Program-made: the position numbers and the translations under genes
Notes under the pieces: generated by a model
The model's input: the letters and a program-made list of their open reading frames with translations, nothing else
Database searches by the model: none
Told to the model about the DNA's origin: nothing
In this document: one piece after another, positions 54,409-63,850 of the stretch
Numbering within the stretch: the stretch's first letter is position 1
How the letters are laid out: each line of letters opens with the position of its first letter
From: Streptosporangiaceae bacterium
Lineage (GTDB): Bacteria; Actinomycetota; Actinomycetes; Streptosporangiales; Streptosporangiaceae
Direction of reading: 5' to 3'
NCBI GenBank assembly: GCA_025964695.1
Contig: JAOPYK010000135.1
Coordinates: 1-64,000, forward strand
Length of the DNA stretch: 64,000 nt

Positions 54409-54951
54409 GTGAACGGGTTGGTGACCGCGGTGAGCCGCAGCAGCACGCATACCTTCAGCAAGCTGAACGCGGACGGAATACGGCTGCTGGCCGGACTCGG
54501 GGTCGAGGACGATGCCCATCTGGGCGAGACGGTGAAGCACCGGTCCCGGGTCGCGCGTGACCCCAATCAGCCCAACCTGCGCCAGGTGCACCTGATCCAC
54601 TCAGAGCTGCACGACGAGCTGCGGACCCACGGCTTCGCCGTATCGCCCGGCGACATGGGGGAGAACATCACCACCCGCGGGGTCGATCTGCTCGGCCTGC
54701 CGACCGGCACCCTGCTGCATCTGGGCGACACCGCGGTGATCGAGGTCACCGGGCTGCGCAATCCCTGCCTCCAGCTCGATCGCTTTCAGCAGGGGCTCAT
54801 GGCGGCGACCCTCGACCGCGACGAGAACGGCGAGCTCATCCGTAAAGCCGGGATCATGGGCACTGTGCTGAGAAGCGGCGAGATCCGGCCGCAGGACCGC
54901 ATCCGGGTCGTACTTCCGGACGAACCTCACCGGCCGCTCGCACCGGTCTGA
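54409..54951 (+). CDS. MOSC domain-containing protein
   Basis: 180 aa, a single MOSC domain as found in YiiM-like proteins and the C-terminus of molybdenum cofactor sulfurases. GVEDDAHLGETVKHRSR, VSPGDMGENITTRGVDLLGL and EVTGLRNPCLQLDRFQQGLM are typical; the Cys in RNPCLQLD is the conserved sulfur-carrying or catalytic residue. It probably uses molybdenum cofactor to handle sulfur- or nitrogen-oxidised substrates. The GTG at 54409 has GAGGGG at eight bases, which decides the start just after the repeat array. Confidence 0.88.
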   Translation: MNGLVTAVSRSSTHTFSKLNADGIRLLAGLGVEDDAHLGETVKHRSRVARDPNQPNLRQVHLIHSELHDELRTHGFAVSPGDMGENITTRGVDLLGLPTGTLLHLGDTAVIEVTGLRNPCLQLDRFQQGLMAATLDRDENGELIRKAGIMGTVLRSGEIRPQDRIRVVLPDEPHRPLAPV

Positions 54952-54976
54952 TCCACTCTGATCCACTCTGATCCGC
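54947..54976. repeat. Tandem array, 10-bp unit over the MOSC stop codon
   Basis: TCTGATCCAC occurs three times in tandem (last unit one mismatch). The first unit contains the TGA stop of the MOSC gene; later units carry the stop again in the same sequence context. It lies in the 44-bp gap between the MOSC gene and the convergent marR stop. Confidence 0.8.
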
Positions 54977-54995
54977 GAGCGGGCCGGGAGTTCGC

Positions 54996-55514
54996 CTACG
55001 CGCGGTCCTTTCGGCCCGGCTCGTCAGCGAGCCCCTCCTCGTACGCCTCCAGGGTGTCGATGAACATCTGCCGCTGAGCCGGCGTCAGTGGTTCGAGCGC
55101 CCTCCGCCAGGCTGTGGCGCCCCGCGCCAGCCAGCCGTCGATCGCCGGCCGGTGCGCGTCGGTGATGCTCACGATCGTCCGGCGCCGGTCGGCCTCGTCC
55201 TCACGCCGCTGGAGGATCCCCTTGCGGCTCAGCTCGCCGACCATCAGGCTCACCGTCGCCGGCGCCACCTCCAGCCTGGCTGCCAGCTCGTTCACGCCCA
55301 GCGGACCGTCGAAGAGCAGGAACGCGAGCAGCGACAGGTGGCGGGGCGCGAGCGAGAACGACCGGAGTTCCTCGGGGATCCGGATCCGCTTCACCCGCCC
55401 GACCATGCGCGGCATGAGCAGCAGCAACGTACGGATTCCATCATCGACGCTCGGACCGCCTCCGTCATGATCCCGGCCATCCCGCTGATCACCTCCGCGG
55501 TCATCGGTTGACAT
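54996..55514 (-). CDS. MarR family transcriptional regulator
   Basis: 172 aa. The winged HTH is HLSLLAFLLFDGPLGVNELA, ARLEVAPATVSLMVGELSRK, with the wing RREDEADRRRTIVSITD. N-terminal ~22 residues are Asp/Gly-rich. It is divergent from the hemerythrin gene and is likely to control both through the palindrome at 55552-55568. The ligand is unknown; hemerythrin context hints at oxygen, NO or oxidative stress. Confidence 0.9.
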   Translation of the reverse strand: MSTDDRGGDQRDGRDHDGGGPSVDDGIRTLLLLMPRMVGRVKRIRIPEELRSFSLAPRHLSLLAFLLFDGPLGVNELAARLEVAPATVSLMVGELSRKGILQRREDEADRRRTIVSITDAHRPAIDGWLARGATAWRRALEPLTPAQRQMFIDTLEAYEEGLADEPGRKDRA

Positions 55515-55551
55515 CCGCCGCGCCCCTCAATAGCTTCTAGTATTAAGTATC

Positions 55552-55568
55552 TTTGCTTTCAAAGCAAA
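55552..55568. promoter_or_regulatory. Probable MarR operator, perfect inverted repeat
   Basis: TTTGCTTTCAAAGCAAA is an 8-1-8 perfect inverted repeat in an A/T-rich island (55540-55590) between divergent marR and hemerythrin genes. CTGCTTTC just to the right is a partial extra half-site. Its size and position fit a MarR dimer site controlling both promoters. Confidence 0.72.
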
Positions 55569-55605
55569 ACTGCTTTCTCTTTTGATGCTACCGGAGGGTC
55601 GTCCC

Positions 55606-56175
55606 GTGACCGAGCAGCAGCCGGCAACACGCATGGAGCGCAGCCGCACCGACCCGAACTCCGCCAAGGCGCGGGCTCGGGCAGTCGGGGACGAACTGCG
55701 GCAACTCCATGACTGGTTCCGCCAGGAACTCGCGGCGCTCCGCGAGCAGGTCGGCGCCTACCTCGACGAGCCCACGACCGCTCTGAGCACCGGCCGGGCG
55801 GCGCCGAACCTGGGGCGGCAACTACGCGAGCGCTGCCTGACGTTCTGCGATGCGCTCGGCAGGCATCACACCGGCGAAGACACCGTCGTGTTCCCGCACC
55901 TCAAGGAACGGTTTCCGGAACTGGATCGGGCCCTGCTCCGGCTCCGGCGGGAACACACCGTGGTGGAGCGGCTTCGCGACGACCTCCAGGCGCTGCTCAC
56001 CAGGCTCGGCGGCGACGGCAGCGGCGACGGCACTGAGCCGAACCACCCCGAACAGCTCCGCGCCGACATCGAGCGGCTGACCTCCGAGCTGGAGAGGCAC
56101 TTCGACTACGAGGAGGAGCAGCTCATCCCGGCGCTGAACTCACTCACGGTCGTGCCATGGCCCCGCCCGGCCTGA
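55606..56175 (+). CDS. Hemerythrin domain-containing protein
   Basis: 189 aa. A four-helix bundle with candidate di-iron ligands in LRQLHDWFRQEL, DALGRHHTGEDTVVFPHL, LRREHTVVERL and LERHFDYEEEQLIPAL (His and Glu in the expected H...HxxxE...H...HxxxxE-like order). It probably binds O2 or NO in the cytoplasm. The GTG at 55606 has GGAGGG at eight bases; an in-frame ATG 24 bp upstream lacks a site. It is divergent from marR. Confidence 0.87.
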   Translation: MTEQQPATRMERSRTDPNSAKARARAVGDELRQLHDWFRQELAALREQVGAYLDEPTTALSTGRAAPNLGRQLRERCLTFCDALGRHHTGEDTVVFPHLKERFPELDRALLRLRREHTVVERLRDDLQALLTRLGGDGSGDGTEPNHPEQLRADIERLTSELERHFDYEEEQLIPALNSLTVVPWPRPA

Positions 56176-56370
56176 CCGTGGCCCAAGGGCGGAAACCATC
56201 GCAGCCATCGGGAACGACCCGGCTCCGCGTCCCCAGCAGGAAAACGACGCCAGGCCGAACCACGCCGCCCACGATTGATGGCGTCCTCAACACGACATCA
56301 CCCCAGACCTGCCGATGACGTTGTTCCATGACCCTCCGGAGGGGGGCGGGACAACATCATGGGCCGCATC

Positions 56371-56429
56371 GACGCCATTGATGGCGTCAACCAGGGTTGA
56401 CAACCGAGGAATAGTCAACCTATGTTGAC
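56371..56429 (+). promoter_or_regulatory. Promoter with twin 16-bp operators for the HTH-clpN operon
   Basis: Two 16-bp inverted repeats, GTCAACCAGGGTTGAC (56386-56401) and GTCAACCTATGTTGAC (56414-56429), are centred 28 bp apart. They overlap a good promoter, TTGACA (56397-56402) - 18 bp - TATGTT (56421-56426). The predicted transcription start falls at or next to the ATG at 56433, so the message may be leaderless. A third palindrome, GACGCCATTGATGGCGTC (56371-56388), abuts the first site; part of it (ATTGATGGCGTC) recurs at 56274-56285. The rest of the 257-bp gap has no gene. Confidence 0.75.
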
Positions 56430-56432
56430 GGC

Positions 56433-56666
56433 ATGAGCGATGGAGTACAGCTCGCCCAGGAGGCGAGCAGCCGTGACCCGGCGGTGGGGCTGCGGGCCGT
56501 GCGCGCACTGCGTGAACTGGCCGAGCGGCTCGAGACGCTGCAGGTCGGAAACGCACGCGATGAGGGCTGGTCCTGGCAGGAGATCGCGATCTGCCTCGGC
56601 GTCAGCAAACAGGCGGTCCACAAGAAGTACGGCGGCGGCCGGCGGATTCTCGGAAGGGAGAAGTAG
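56433..56666 (+). CDS. Small HTH protein, probable autorepressor
   Basis: 77 aa. The C-terminal HTH is WSWQEIAICLGVSKQAVHKK, then YGGGRRILGREK; the N-terminal half is a charged helix (VRALRELAERLETLQVGNAR), probably for dimerisation. The HTH resembles sigma-region-4/AsnC-like folds. Its start lies three bases after the second operator, and the next gene begins two bases after its stop. It most likely controls its own operon. ClpN genes with this partner occur in other actinobacteria, from memory. Confidence 0.82.
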   Translation: MSDGVQLAQEASSRDPAVGLRAVRALRELAERLETLQVGNARDEGWSWQEIAICLGVSKQAVHKKYGGGRRILGREK

Positions 56667-56668
56667 CG

Positions 56669-57220
56669 ATGTTCGAACGGTTCACTAAGGATGCGCGCCA
56701 GGCCGTGACCCTCGCCCAGGAGGAGGCCAGACGACTGCACCACGCCCACATCGGCACGGAGCACATCCTGCTGTCTCTGCTGGCCACTGGCGACAAGTCG
56801 GGGGCCGAGGCGCTGCGTGCGTGCGGCATGGAGATCACCGATCTGCGTGCCCGTGTGATGCGGTATGTCGGATCAGGCGAGGAGGGGCTCGACCCAGAGG
56901 CGCTCGCCGCCATCGGCATCGACCTGGACCAGGTCAGGCGCGCCACGGAGGCCAGCTTCGGGGAGGGCGCGCTCGCTCCCAAATCGCGGCGCCGACCGAC
57001 CGGTCACATCCCCTTCACCTCCCGCGCCAAGAAGGTGCTCGAACTGTCGCTGCGCGAGGCACTTCTCCTCAAGCACAACCACGTCAGCTCCGGGCACATC
57101 CTGCTCGGGCTGATCCGCGAGGGGGACGGCCTGGCATGCACGGTGCTCGTGGACGCCGGGGCCGACCTGAAGGACTTGCGCGCCGAGGTCATCCGCCGCA
57201 TCAGCGCCGAGGCGGCCTGA
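56669..57220 (+). CDS. Stand-alone Clp N-terminal (ClpN) double-repeat protein
   Basis: 183 aa made of two Clp N-repeats: MFERFTKDARQAVTLAQEEA, then [11 protein letters not shown] (1-~70) and [20 protein letters not shown], then [14 protein letters not shown] (~112-180). It has no AAA+ domain. The repeats are close to those of full-length ClpC in the same window, so it could compete with or modulate ClpC adaptor/substrate binding. Preceded by AGGGAG and coupled to the HTH gene two bases upstream. The function is inferred, not known. Confidence 0.85.
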   Translation: MFERFTKDARQAVTLAQEEARRLHHAHIGTEHILLSLLATGDKSGAEALRACGMEITDLRARVMRYVGSGEEGLDPEALAAIGIDLDQVRRATEASFGEGALAPKSRRRPTGHIPFTSRAKKVLELSLREALLLKHNHVSSGHILLGLIREGDGLACTVLVDAGADLKDLRAEVIRRISAEAA

Positions 57221-57231
57221 GGTCTCGAGCC

Positions 57232-57281
57232 CCGTCGTGATCCTGCGCTACAGACCGGCCTGTACGGCAAGATCACGACGG
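57232..57281. terminator. Long bidirectional hairpin terminator
   Basis: Outer arms CCGTCGTGATC (57232-57242) and GATCACGACGG (57271-57281) pair perfectly over 11 bp. Inside, TACAG/CTGTA forms a second stem, separated by symmetric six-base internal loops. It sits between the convergent clpN-like gene and the small membrane protein gene. Confidence 0.75.
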
Positions 57282-57305
57282 AGCGGAGGCTCGGACCGCT
57301 CCAGC

Positions 57306-57629
57306 TCAGGCTCTCCTGCCGAAGGCGCCGATCGAGGCATGGAAAAGACCCATCAGCAGGACACCGAGGGCCCCGGAGGCCGCCGCCGCGGCGGCGTTCC
57401 GATCGACGTGCGCCCAGTACACCAGTGACCCCGCCAGCAGGAACATCGCCCATCCGCCGACCACGTTCACGATGGGCGAAGGCCCGAACAGCGTCGGGAA
57501 GGGCTCCTTGGTGATGCCCTTCACGAAGTGCGGTATCGCGTTCGCGCCGAACACCCCGGCGAGGAAGCTGAACACCATCGACTGCCACATGCCTGGCTCC
57601 CAGGTCGTTTTCCAGTGCTTCTCGGTCAT
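57306..57629 (-). CDS. Small membrane protein, unknown function
   Basis: 107 aa with three predicted helices (WQSMVFSFLAGVFGANAIPH, VVGGWAMFLLAGSLVYWAHV, AASGALGVLLMGLFHASIGA). HFVKGITKEPFPTLFGPSPI is a notable polar loop. I do not recognise a characterised family. It overlaps the TetR gene by four bases (ATGA), so that regulator probably controls it. Confidence 0.75.
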   Translation of the reverse strand: MTEKHWKTTWEPGMWQSMVFSFLAGVFGANAIPHFVKGITKEPFPTLFGPSPIVNVVGGWAMFLLAGSLVYWAHVDRNAAAAAASGALGVLLMGLFHASIGAFGRRA

Positions 57630-58252
57630 CCCCGGCGGCCGGGAGCGCCGGGCGGGTTGGGGCCCGTACCGGCGGGGTGGCCGGTCAGACTGCGAACGGT
57701 CAGATCCACCATCTGACGGAGGCGGTGACGCAGGATCTCCGGCGCCTCCCCGGCCTGCGAGATCCCGGTGAGAGCATCGACCAGCAGCAGGGCGGCGTCG
57801 CGAGCCGACAGCACCGCGTCCAGTAGTTCGAGCTCTCCGGCGGCGGATTCGAGCAAGGCTTCGACGATGGCGAGGTGGCCTTCTTTGAACGACTTCACCA
57901 GGTCGTCGGCGACCGCCCCCGCCTCGGCGAGCATCTCGGCGCGAAACTCCGCGTCCACCGATACGACGAGGAACTCCAGCTTGACCGCCAGCACGCCGTA
58001 CAACCGCTCGCGCACGGTTCCATCGGCTTCCTGCGCCCTCTGGGCCGCGGAGAGCACCTCGTCGAGCAGGCGCCGGCCCATGGCCCGGAAGACGTCTTCC
58101 TTCCCGCGGAAGTGCAGATAGAGGGCGGGCCGGGAGACTCCAGCGGACTGGGCGAGCAACTCCATCGAGGTGCGCCGGTAGCCATAGCGTCCGAACACCC
58201 CGAGGGCCGCGCTCAGGATCTGGTCTCGCTTGGCGTCCGCGATGTCTGACAT
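57626..58252 (-). CDS. TetR family transcriptional regulator
   Basis: 208 aa. N-terminal HTH: RDQILSAALGVFGRYGYRRT, SMELLAQSAGVSRPALYLHF, RGKEDVFRAMGRRLLDEV. The C-terminal ligand domain is helical. It is divergent from the FAD monooxygenase gene, with a 121-bp spacer holding a symmetric 34-bp element, and co-transcribed with the small membrane protein. The likely role is ligand-induced control of both units. Confidence 0.9.
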   Translation of the reverse strand: MSDIADAKRDQILSAALGVFGRYGYRRTSMELLAQSAGVSRPALYLHFRGKEDVFRAMGRRLLDEVLSAAQRAQEADGTVRERLYGVLAVKLEFLVVSVDAEFRAEMLAEAGAVADDLVKSFKEGHLAIVEALLESAAGELELLDAVLSARDAALLLVDALTGISQAGEAPEILRHRLRQMVDLTVRSLTGHPAGTGPNPPGAPGRRG

Positions 58253-58331
58253 TCTGACAGTCTAGATATACTTCGTCAGAACGTCAAACAAGGGCGGACA
58301 TGGGCAAAGCGAGTACGACACTTCGCACTTT

Positions 58332-58365
58332 CCTCTACATTTCGTAGTACTACACAACGTAGAGG
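58332..58365. promoter_or_regulatory. Probable TetR operator, 34-bp symmetric element
   Basis: CCTCTAC - 5 bp - GTAGTACTAC - 5 bp - GTAGAGG is symmetric about 58348.5: outer 7-bp arms and an inner 10-bp perfect palindrome share the same centre. It ends over the GAGGAG ribosome site of the FAD monooxygenase gene. The layout suits a TetR pair-of-dimers site that would block both transcription and the leader. Confidence 0.7.
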
Positions 58366-58373
58366 AGTCTCGG

Positions 58374-59501
58374 ATGCGGGTTCTGATCGTTGGCGCGGGC
58401 GTCGGCGGACTGGCCGCGGCCCAGGGGCTGGTAGCCGATGGACACCAGGTCACGGTCTTCGAGCAGGCACCCGTGCTCCCGCGCGGCGGTGCGGCCGTGA
58501 CCATCTGGCCGAACGGCGGGACGGCGCTCGCCGACCTGGGGCTGACGCTGGTCGGCGCGGGCCGGCGCATCCACTCGCTGGAGGCCCGCAGCAGCACCGG
58601 CCGGGCGCTGGCCGTCGTCGATGTGGCCAAGCTCGCCGAGCGATTGGGCGCACCTGTGGTGACACTTCCCCGGCGGCTGCTACTGGACCGGTTGAGCGCC
58701 GATCTACCTGCCGGAGTCGTACGGTTCCGGGCGCGCTGCGTTGGGGTCTCGGCGGCCGACGGGCGGGCGCAGGCCCGGTTCGCGGACGGCAGTACGGCCG
58801 AAGGGGACGTGCTGATCGGGGCCGACGGACGTCATTCGGCCGTGCGGGAAGCGCTCTTCGTGGGTGAACCGGCCGTCCCCACGGGCAAGGCCACCTGGCA
58901 GGGCCTGAGCCCGATTCCCATCGACCTGACCGCCGGGCGGCTGGCGGTCACCGTCGCCGGGCCGGAGGGCGACTGCGGGCTTATGCCCGCCGGGGAGGGC
59001 CTGCTCCAGTGGTGGTTCGATGTCTCCTGGACGCCTGACGAGGTACCGCCCGAGTCACCGATGGCCGAACTGCGGCGGCGCTTCGGCGACTGGCCGGATC
59101 CGGTGCCCCAGGTGCTGGCCGCCGTGAGCGACGAGGACGTCGAACTGTTCCCCCACTACCGGCACCGGGTACCGAGCGTTTGGGGCCAGGGGCCCTGCAC
59201 GCTGCTGGGCGACTCCGTACACGCCATGCCTCCCCTCCTGGCGCAGGGAGCGAGCCAGGCGCTGGAGGACGCCTGCCTGCTCGTGCGTTCGCTTCGTGCC
59301 TCGCCTGCCGACCTGCCCCGGGCACTGCGGGGCTACGAGCGGGCCCGCCGACGCCGGGTGGCGGCCGTCTCGTGGCTGGCCACCCGTTCGCCGGCCCAGC
59401 GGGAAGGGTCGTTGAAGATCTTGGGCCGGATCCCCGAGTCGGTCACCACCTGGGGATACGGCACCTTGCTCAAGGCCGTCGGCAACCGCCCCGCCACATG
59501 A
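58374..59501 (+). CDS. FAD-dependent monooxygenase (group A)
   Basis: 375 aa. FAD motif RVLIVGAGVGGLAAAQGLVA at the N-terminus, the DG motif VLIGADGRHSAVREAL, and GD motif LLGDSVHAMPPLLAQGASQA. It is of the aromatic hydroxylase/TetX/PHBH type, about the usual length. The substrate is unknown; antibiotic or aromatic compound oxidation is plausible with a TetR regulator beside it. GAGGAG lies eight bases upstream of the ATG. Confidence 0.88.
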   Translation: MRVLIVGAGVGGLAAAQGLVADGHQVTVFEQAPVLPRGGAAVTIWPNGGTALADLGLTLVGAGRRIHSLEARSSTGRALAVVDVAKLAERLGAPVVTLPRRLLLDRLSADLPAGVVRFRARCVGVSAADGRAQARFADGSTAEGDVLIGADGRHSAVREALFVGEPAVPTGKATWQGLSPIPIDLTAGRLAVTVAGPEGDCGLMPAGEGLLQWWFDVSWTPDEVPPESPMAELRRRFGDWPDPVPQVLAAVSDEDVELFPHYRHRVPSVWGQGPCTLLGDSVHAMPPLLAQGASQALEDACLLVRSLRASPADLPRALRGYERARRRRVAAVSWLATRSPAQREGSLKILGRIPESVTTWGYGTLLKAVGNRPAT

Positions 59502-59543
59502 TGACCGCCATGACGGTGCCGCGTGGAGTGCCGATCATGCCCG

Positions 59544-60449
59544 TCAGTGGGTGAGATAGGTGGTCAGACCGGCGGCCAGCGCCTGGGCCGCGCGCTCCCG
59601 CCAGGAGGGGTCCGACAGCCGGCCCGCGTCGACCTTGTTCCGCATGTTGCCGCACTCGATGAAGACCGCGGGCACCTTGGCCAGGTTGAGTCCGCCGAGG
59701 TCGTCGCGGACGTCGAGGCCCTGGTGACCGATGTAGTTCGAGTACGGCTCGCCCGTGCCGGAGTGGAAGGCATCGCGGATGTCCTGGCCGAGCCGCTTCG
59801 ACGGCTCGATGATCGGGCCGGTGAAGCCGGGGATCAGTGCCGGCATGATGACATGGAAGCCATGACCGCCCGCCGACGCCCCGTCCGCGTGGATGGACAG
59901 CGCCGCGTCCGAGTGCGCATTGTTGGCGATGGCGGCGCGATCGTTCACGCAGGGCCCGACGCCGCGGTCGTCCGGTCGGGTCAGCACCACGGTGGCGCCC
60001 TGCGCGCGGAGGATCTTGACCAGCCGGGTGCCCACGTCGAAGGTGTAGGCGTGCTCAGAGTAGCCCGCGTCCGTCGCGGTGCCGGTGGTGTTGCAGGGTT
60101 TCTTGTGCGGGCCGGCCGGAACGAACCGGTTGATGATCTCTGGATGGGCTCCGTTGCGGCCGTTGTGCCCCGGATCAACAGTGATCACCTTACCGGTGAG
60201 GAGTTTACCGCGGGGTGGCGTGCCGCCAGGGTGGACCGCCGGGCTCGCGGTGCTCCCCGGGCTCGCGGGGCCTGCCGGGACAGCGGCAGTGCCCACGGGC
60301 GAAGCGCCGTCCGCCAGGGGGGACGCCACTGGCGGGGGCACCGCGGTGGACCGCCCCGATCCGGCCGTGGCTCCAGCTGCCCCGCACGCGACGAGCAGCG
60401 CCGCGCACGGCGCCAGTACGGCGGCCCTACGGATGTCCCGTCCGCCCAC
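59544..60449 (-). CDS. N-acetylmuramoyl-L-alanine amidase (Amidase_3) lipoprotein
   Basis: 301 aa. Lipobox LLVAC gives C22 as the lipidation site; a Pro/Ala/Gly-rich linker runs to ~80. The catalytic domain has H95 (VDPGHNG), E132 (GYSEHAYTF), a His in LSIHADGA and the catalytic Glu in VFIECGNMRN, the four key residues of the zinc amidase family. It cleaves peptidoglycan stem peptides at the cell surface. It is downstream of clpC on the same strand but separated by a hairpin. Confidence 0.9.
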   Translation of the reverse strand: MGGRDIRRAAVLAPCAALLVACGAAGATAGSGRSTAVPPPVASPLADGASPVGTAAVPAGPASPGSTASPAVHPGGTPPRGKLLTGKVITVDPGHNGRNGAHPEIINRFVPAGPHKKPCNTTGTATDAGYSEHAYTFDVGTRLVKILRAQGATVVLTRPDDRGVGPCVNDRAAIANNAHSDAALSIHADGASAGGHGFHVIMPALIPGFTGPIIEPSKRLGQDIRDAFHSGTGEPYSNYIGHQGLDVRDDLGGLNLAKVPAVFIECGNMRNKVDAGRLSDPSWRERAAQALAAGLTTYLTH

Positions 60450-60537
60450 GTCCTCACACCTTTCCCTCAGCCGGCCGACAGGCCTACCACCCTCTCACGC
60501 CGCACCCGAGATGGGAGATCGGCCGGAAATGGCCGAA

Positions 60538-60563
60538 GGACCCGCACCGGATGGTGCGGGCCC
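60538..60563 (-). terminator. Terminator after clpC
   Basis: A stem of GGACCCGCACC / GGTGCGGGCCC (11 bp with one mismatch) with a GGAT loop lies 27 bp after the clpC stop, followed on the minus strand by TTCGG. It separates clpC from the amidase gene. Confidence 0.72.
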
Positions 60564-60589
60564 CTCGCTTGTTGAACCGTCGGGACCGG

Positions 60590-63106
<2,517 letters not shown>

Positions 63107-63850
63107 CGCCTCGCTCCTCACAGAGCGGTCGGGGGGACCCAGATGTCCGGATGTCCGGGGCCCGTCCCTTCCGCATGGTAGCCCGCATGCCGGACGATGT
63201 ACCGCGCGATATGCGGCACTTATGTAAACAGTTCCCCGGCAGGAGGACCTTCATCCCATCCAACCCCCGGTAGGGGGGAAGGTGTTCCCTGTACGCCGCA
63301 AGCGAACGCCCCCGTCCTCGCTGCGACCAGCGCCGGCTCATACTCCGTACCAACGAGCCGGGTGAACCGGAAGTTCACCGCCCGGGCCGCTTCGCGGAGC
63401 CGGGGAACCCTCCGAGGGCGGGCAGCAGCCGGGCACGATGGCCCGGGGAGTTCCGTCAGCCGACCGGACAGGAACGGGCCAGAGGGGCCAGCGGGGCCGG
63501 CCGGGAGTCGGCCGGGCTCGCCCTGGACAGGAAGCCCGGAGAGTTCCGGCGGCCTTGCGGGCCATGCGAGACGGGCCGAAAGACCAGGAGCCGAGGCCTG
63601 GGCTAGAGGCGGACTGCCCGGATGCAGATTGCACAGTGCAGACGGCGCTGTGCCAGCAGGACCGGAGCTGACAGCGTCCGGGGCTGATAGCACGAGCCGA
63701 TCACGCGGGCCCGATCATGCGAGCCGATTAGGACGGCGCGGATTGCAGTGGGCAGAAAGCACGGGGCCCGCACGGGTCCCGCGGCGTAGCTCCAGCGTCC
63801 AACGGAAACTGGTCCACCACGGGGCACCTGCGGGCCCGCTGGCGCAATCC
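63107..63850. other. Long intergenic region clpC / lsr2
   Basis: 744 bp with no frame of convincing protein character on either strand. Near 63690-63735, imperfect ~16-bp repeats of GAGCCGATCAYGCG occur. GCACGGGGCCCGCACGGG at ~63758-63776 could be a weak terminator for lsr2. CCGC and GCGG arms around ~63201-63216 form a loose palindrome upstream of clpC. I see no HAIR or SigR site for clpC. A small RNA is possible but unsupported. Confidence 0.45.

Noticed and set aside
63199-63216. ClgR-type operator upstream of clpC
   Set aside because: The CCGC/GCGG arms are too short and do not match the known ClgR pattern; likely chance in GC-rich DNA.
63220-63693. 157-codon minus-strand frame in the clpC/lsr2 gap
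   Set aside because: Pro/Ala/Gly-rich random-looking product, no ribosome site, no family resemblance.
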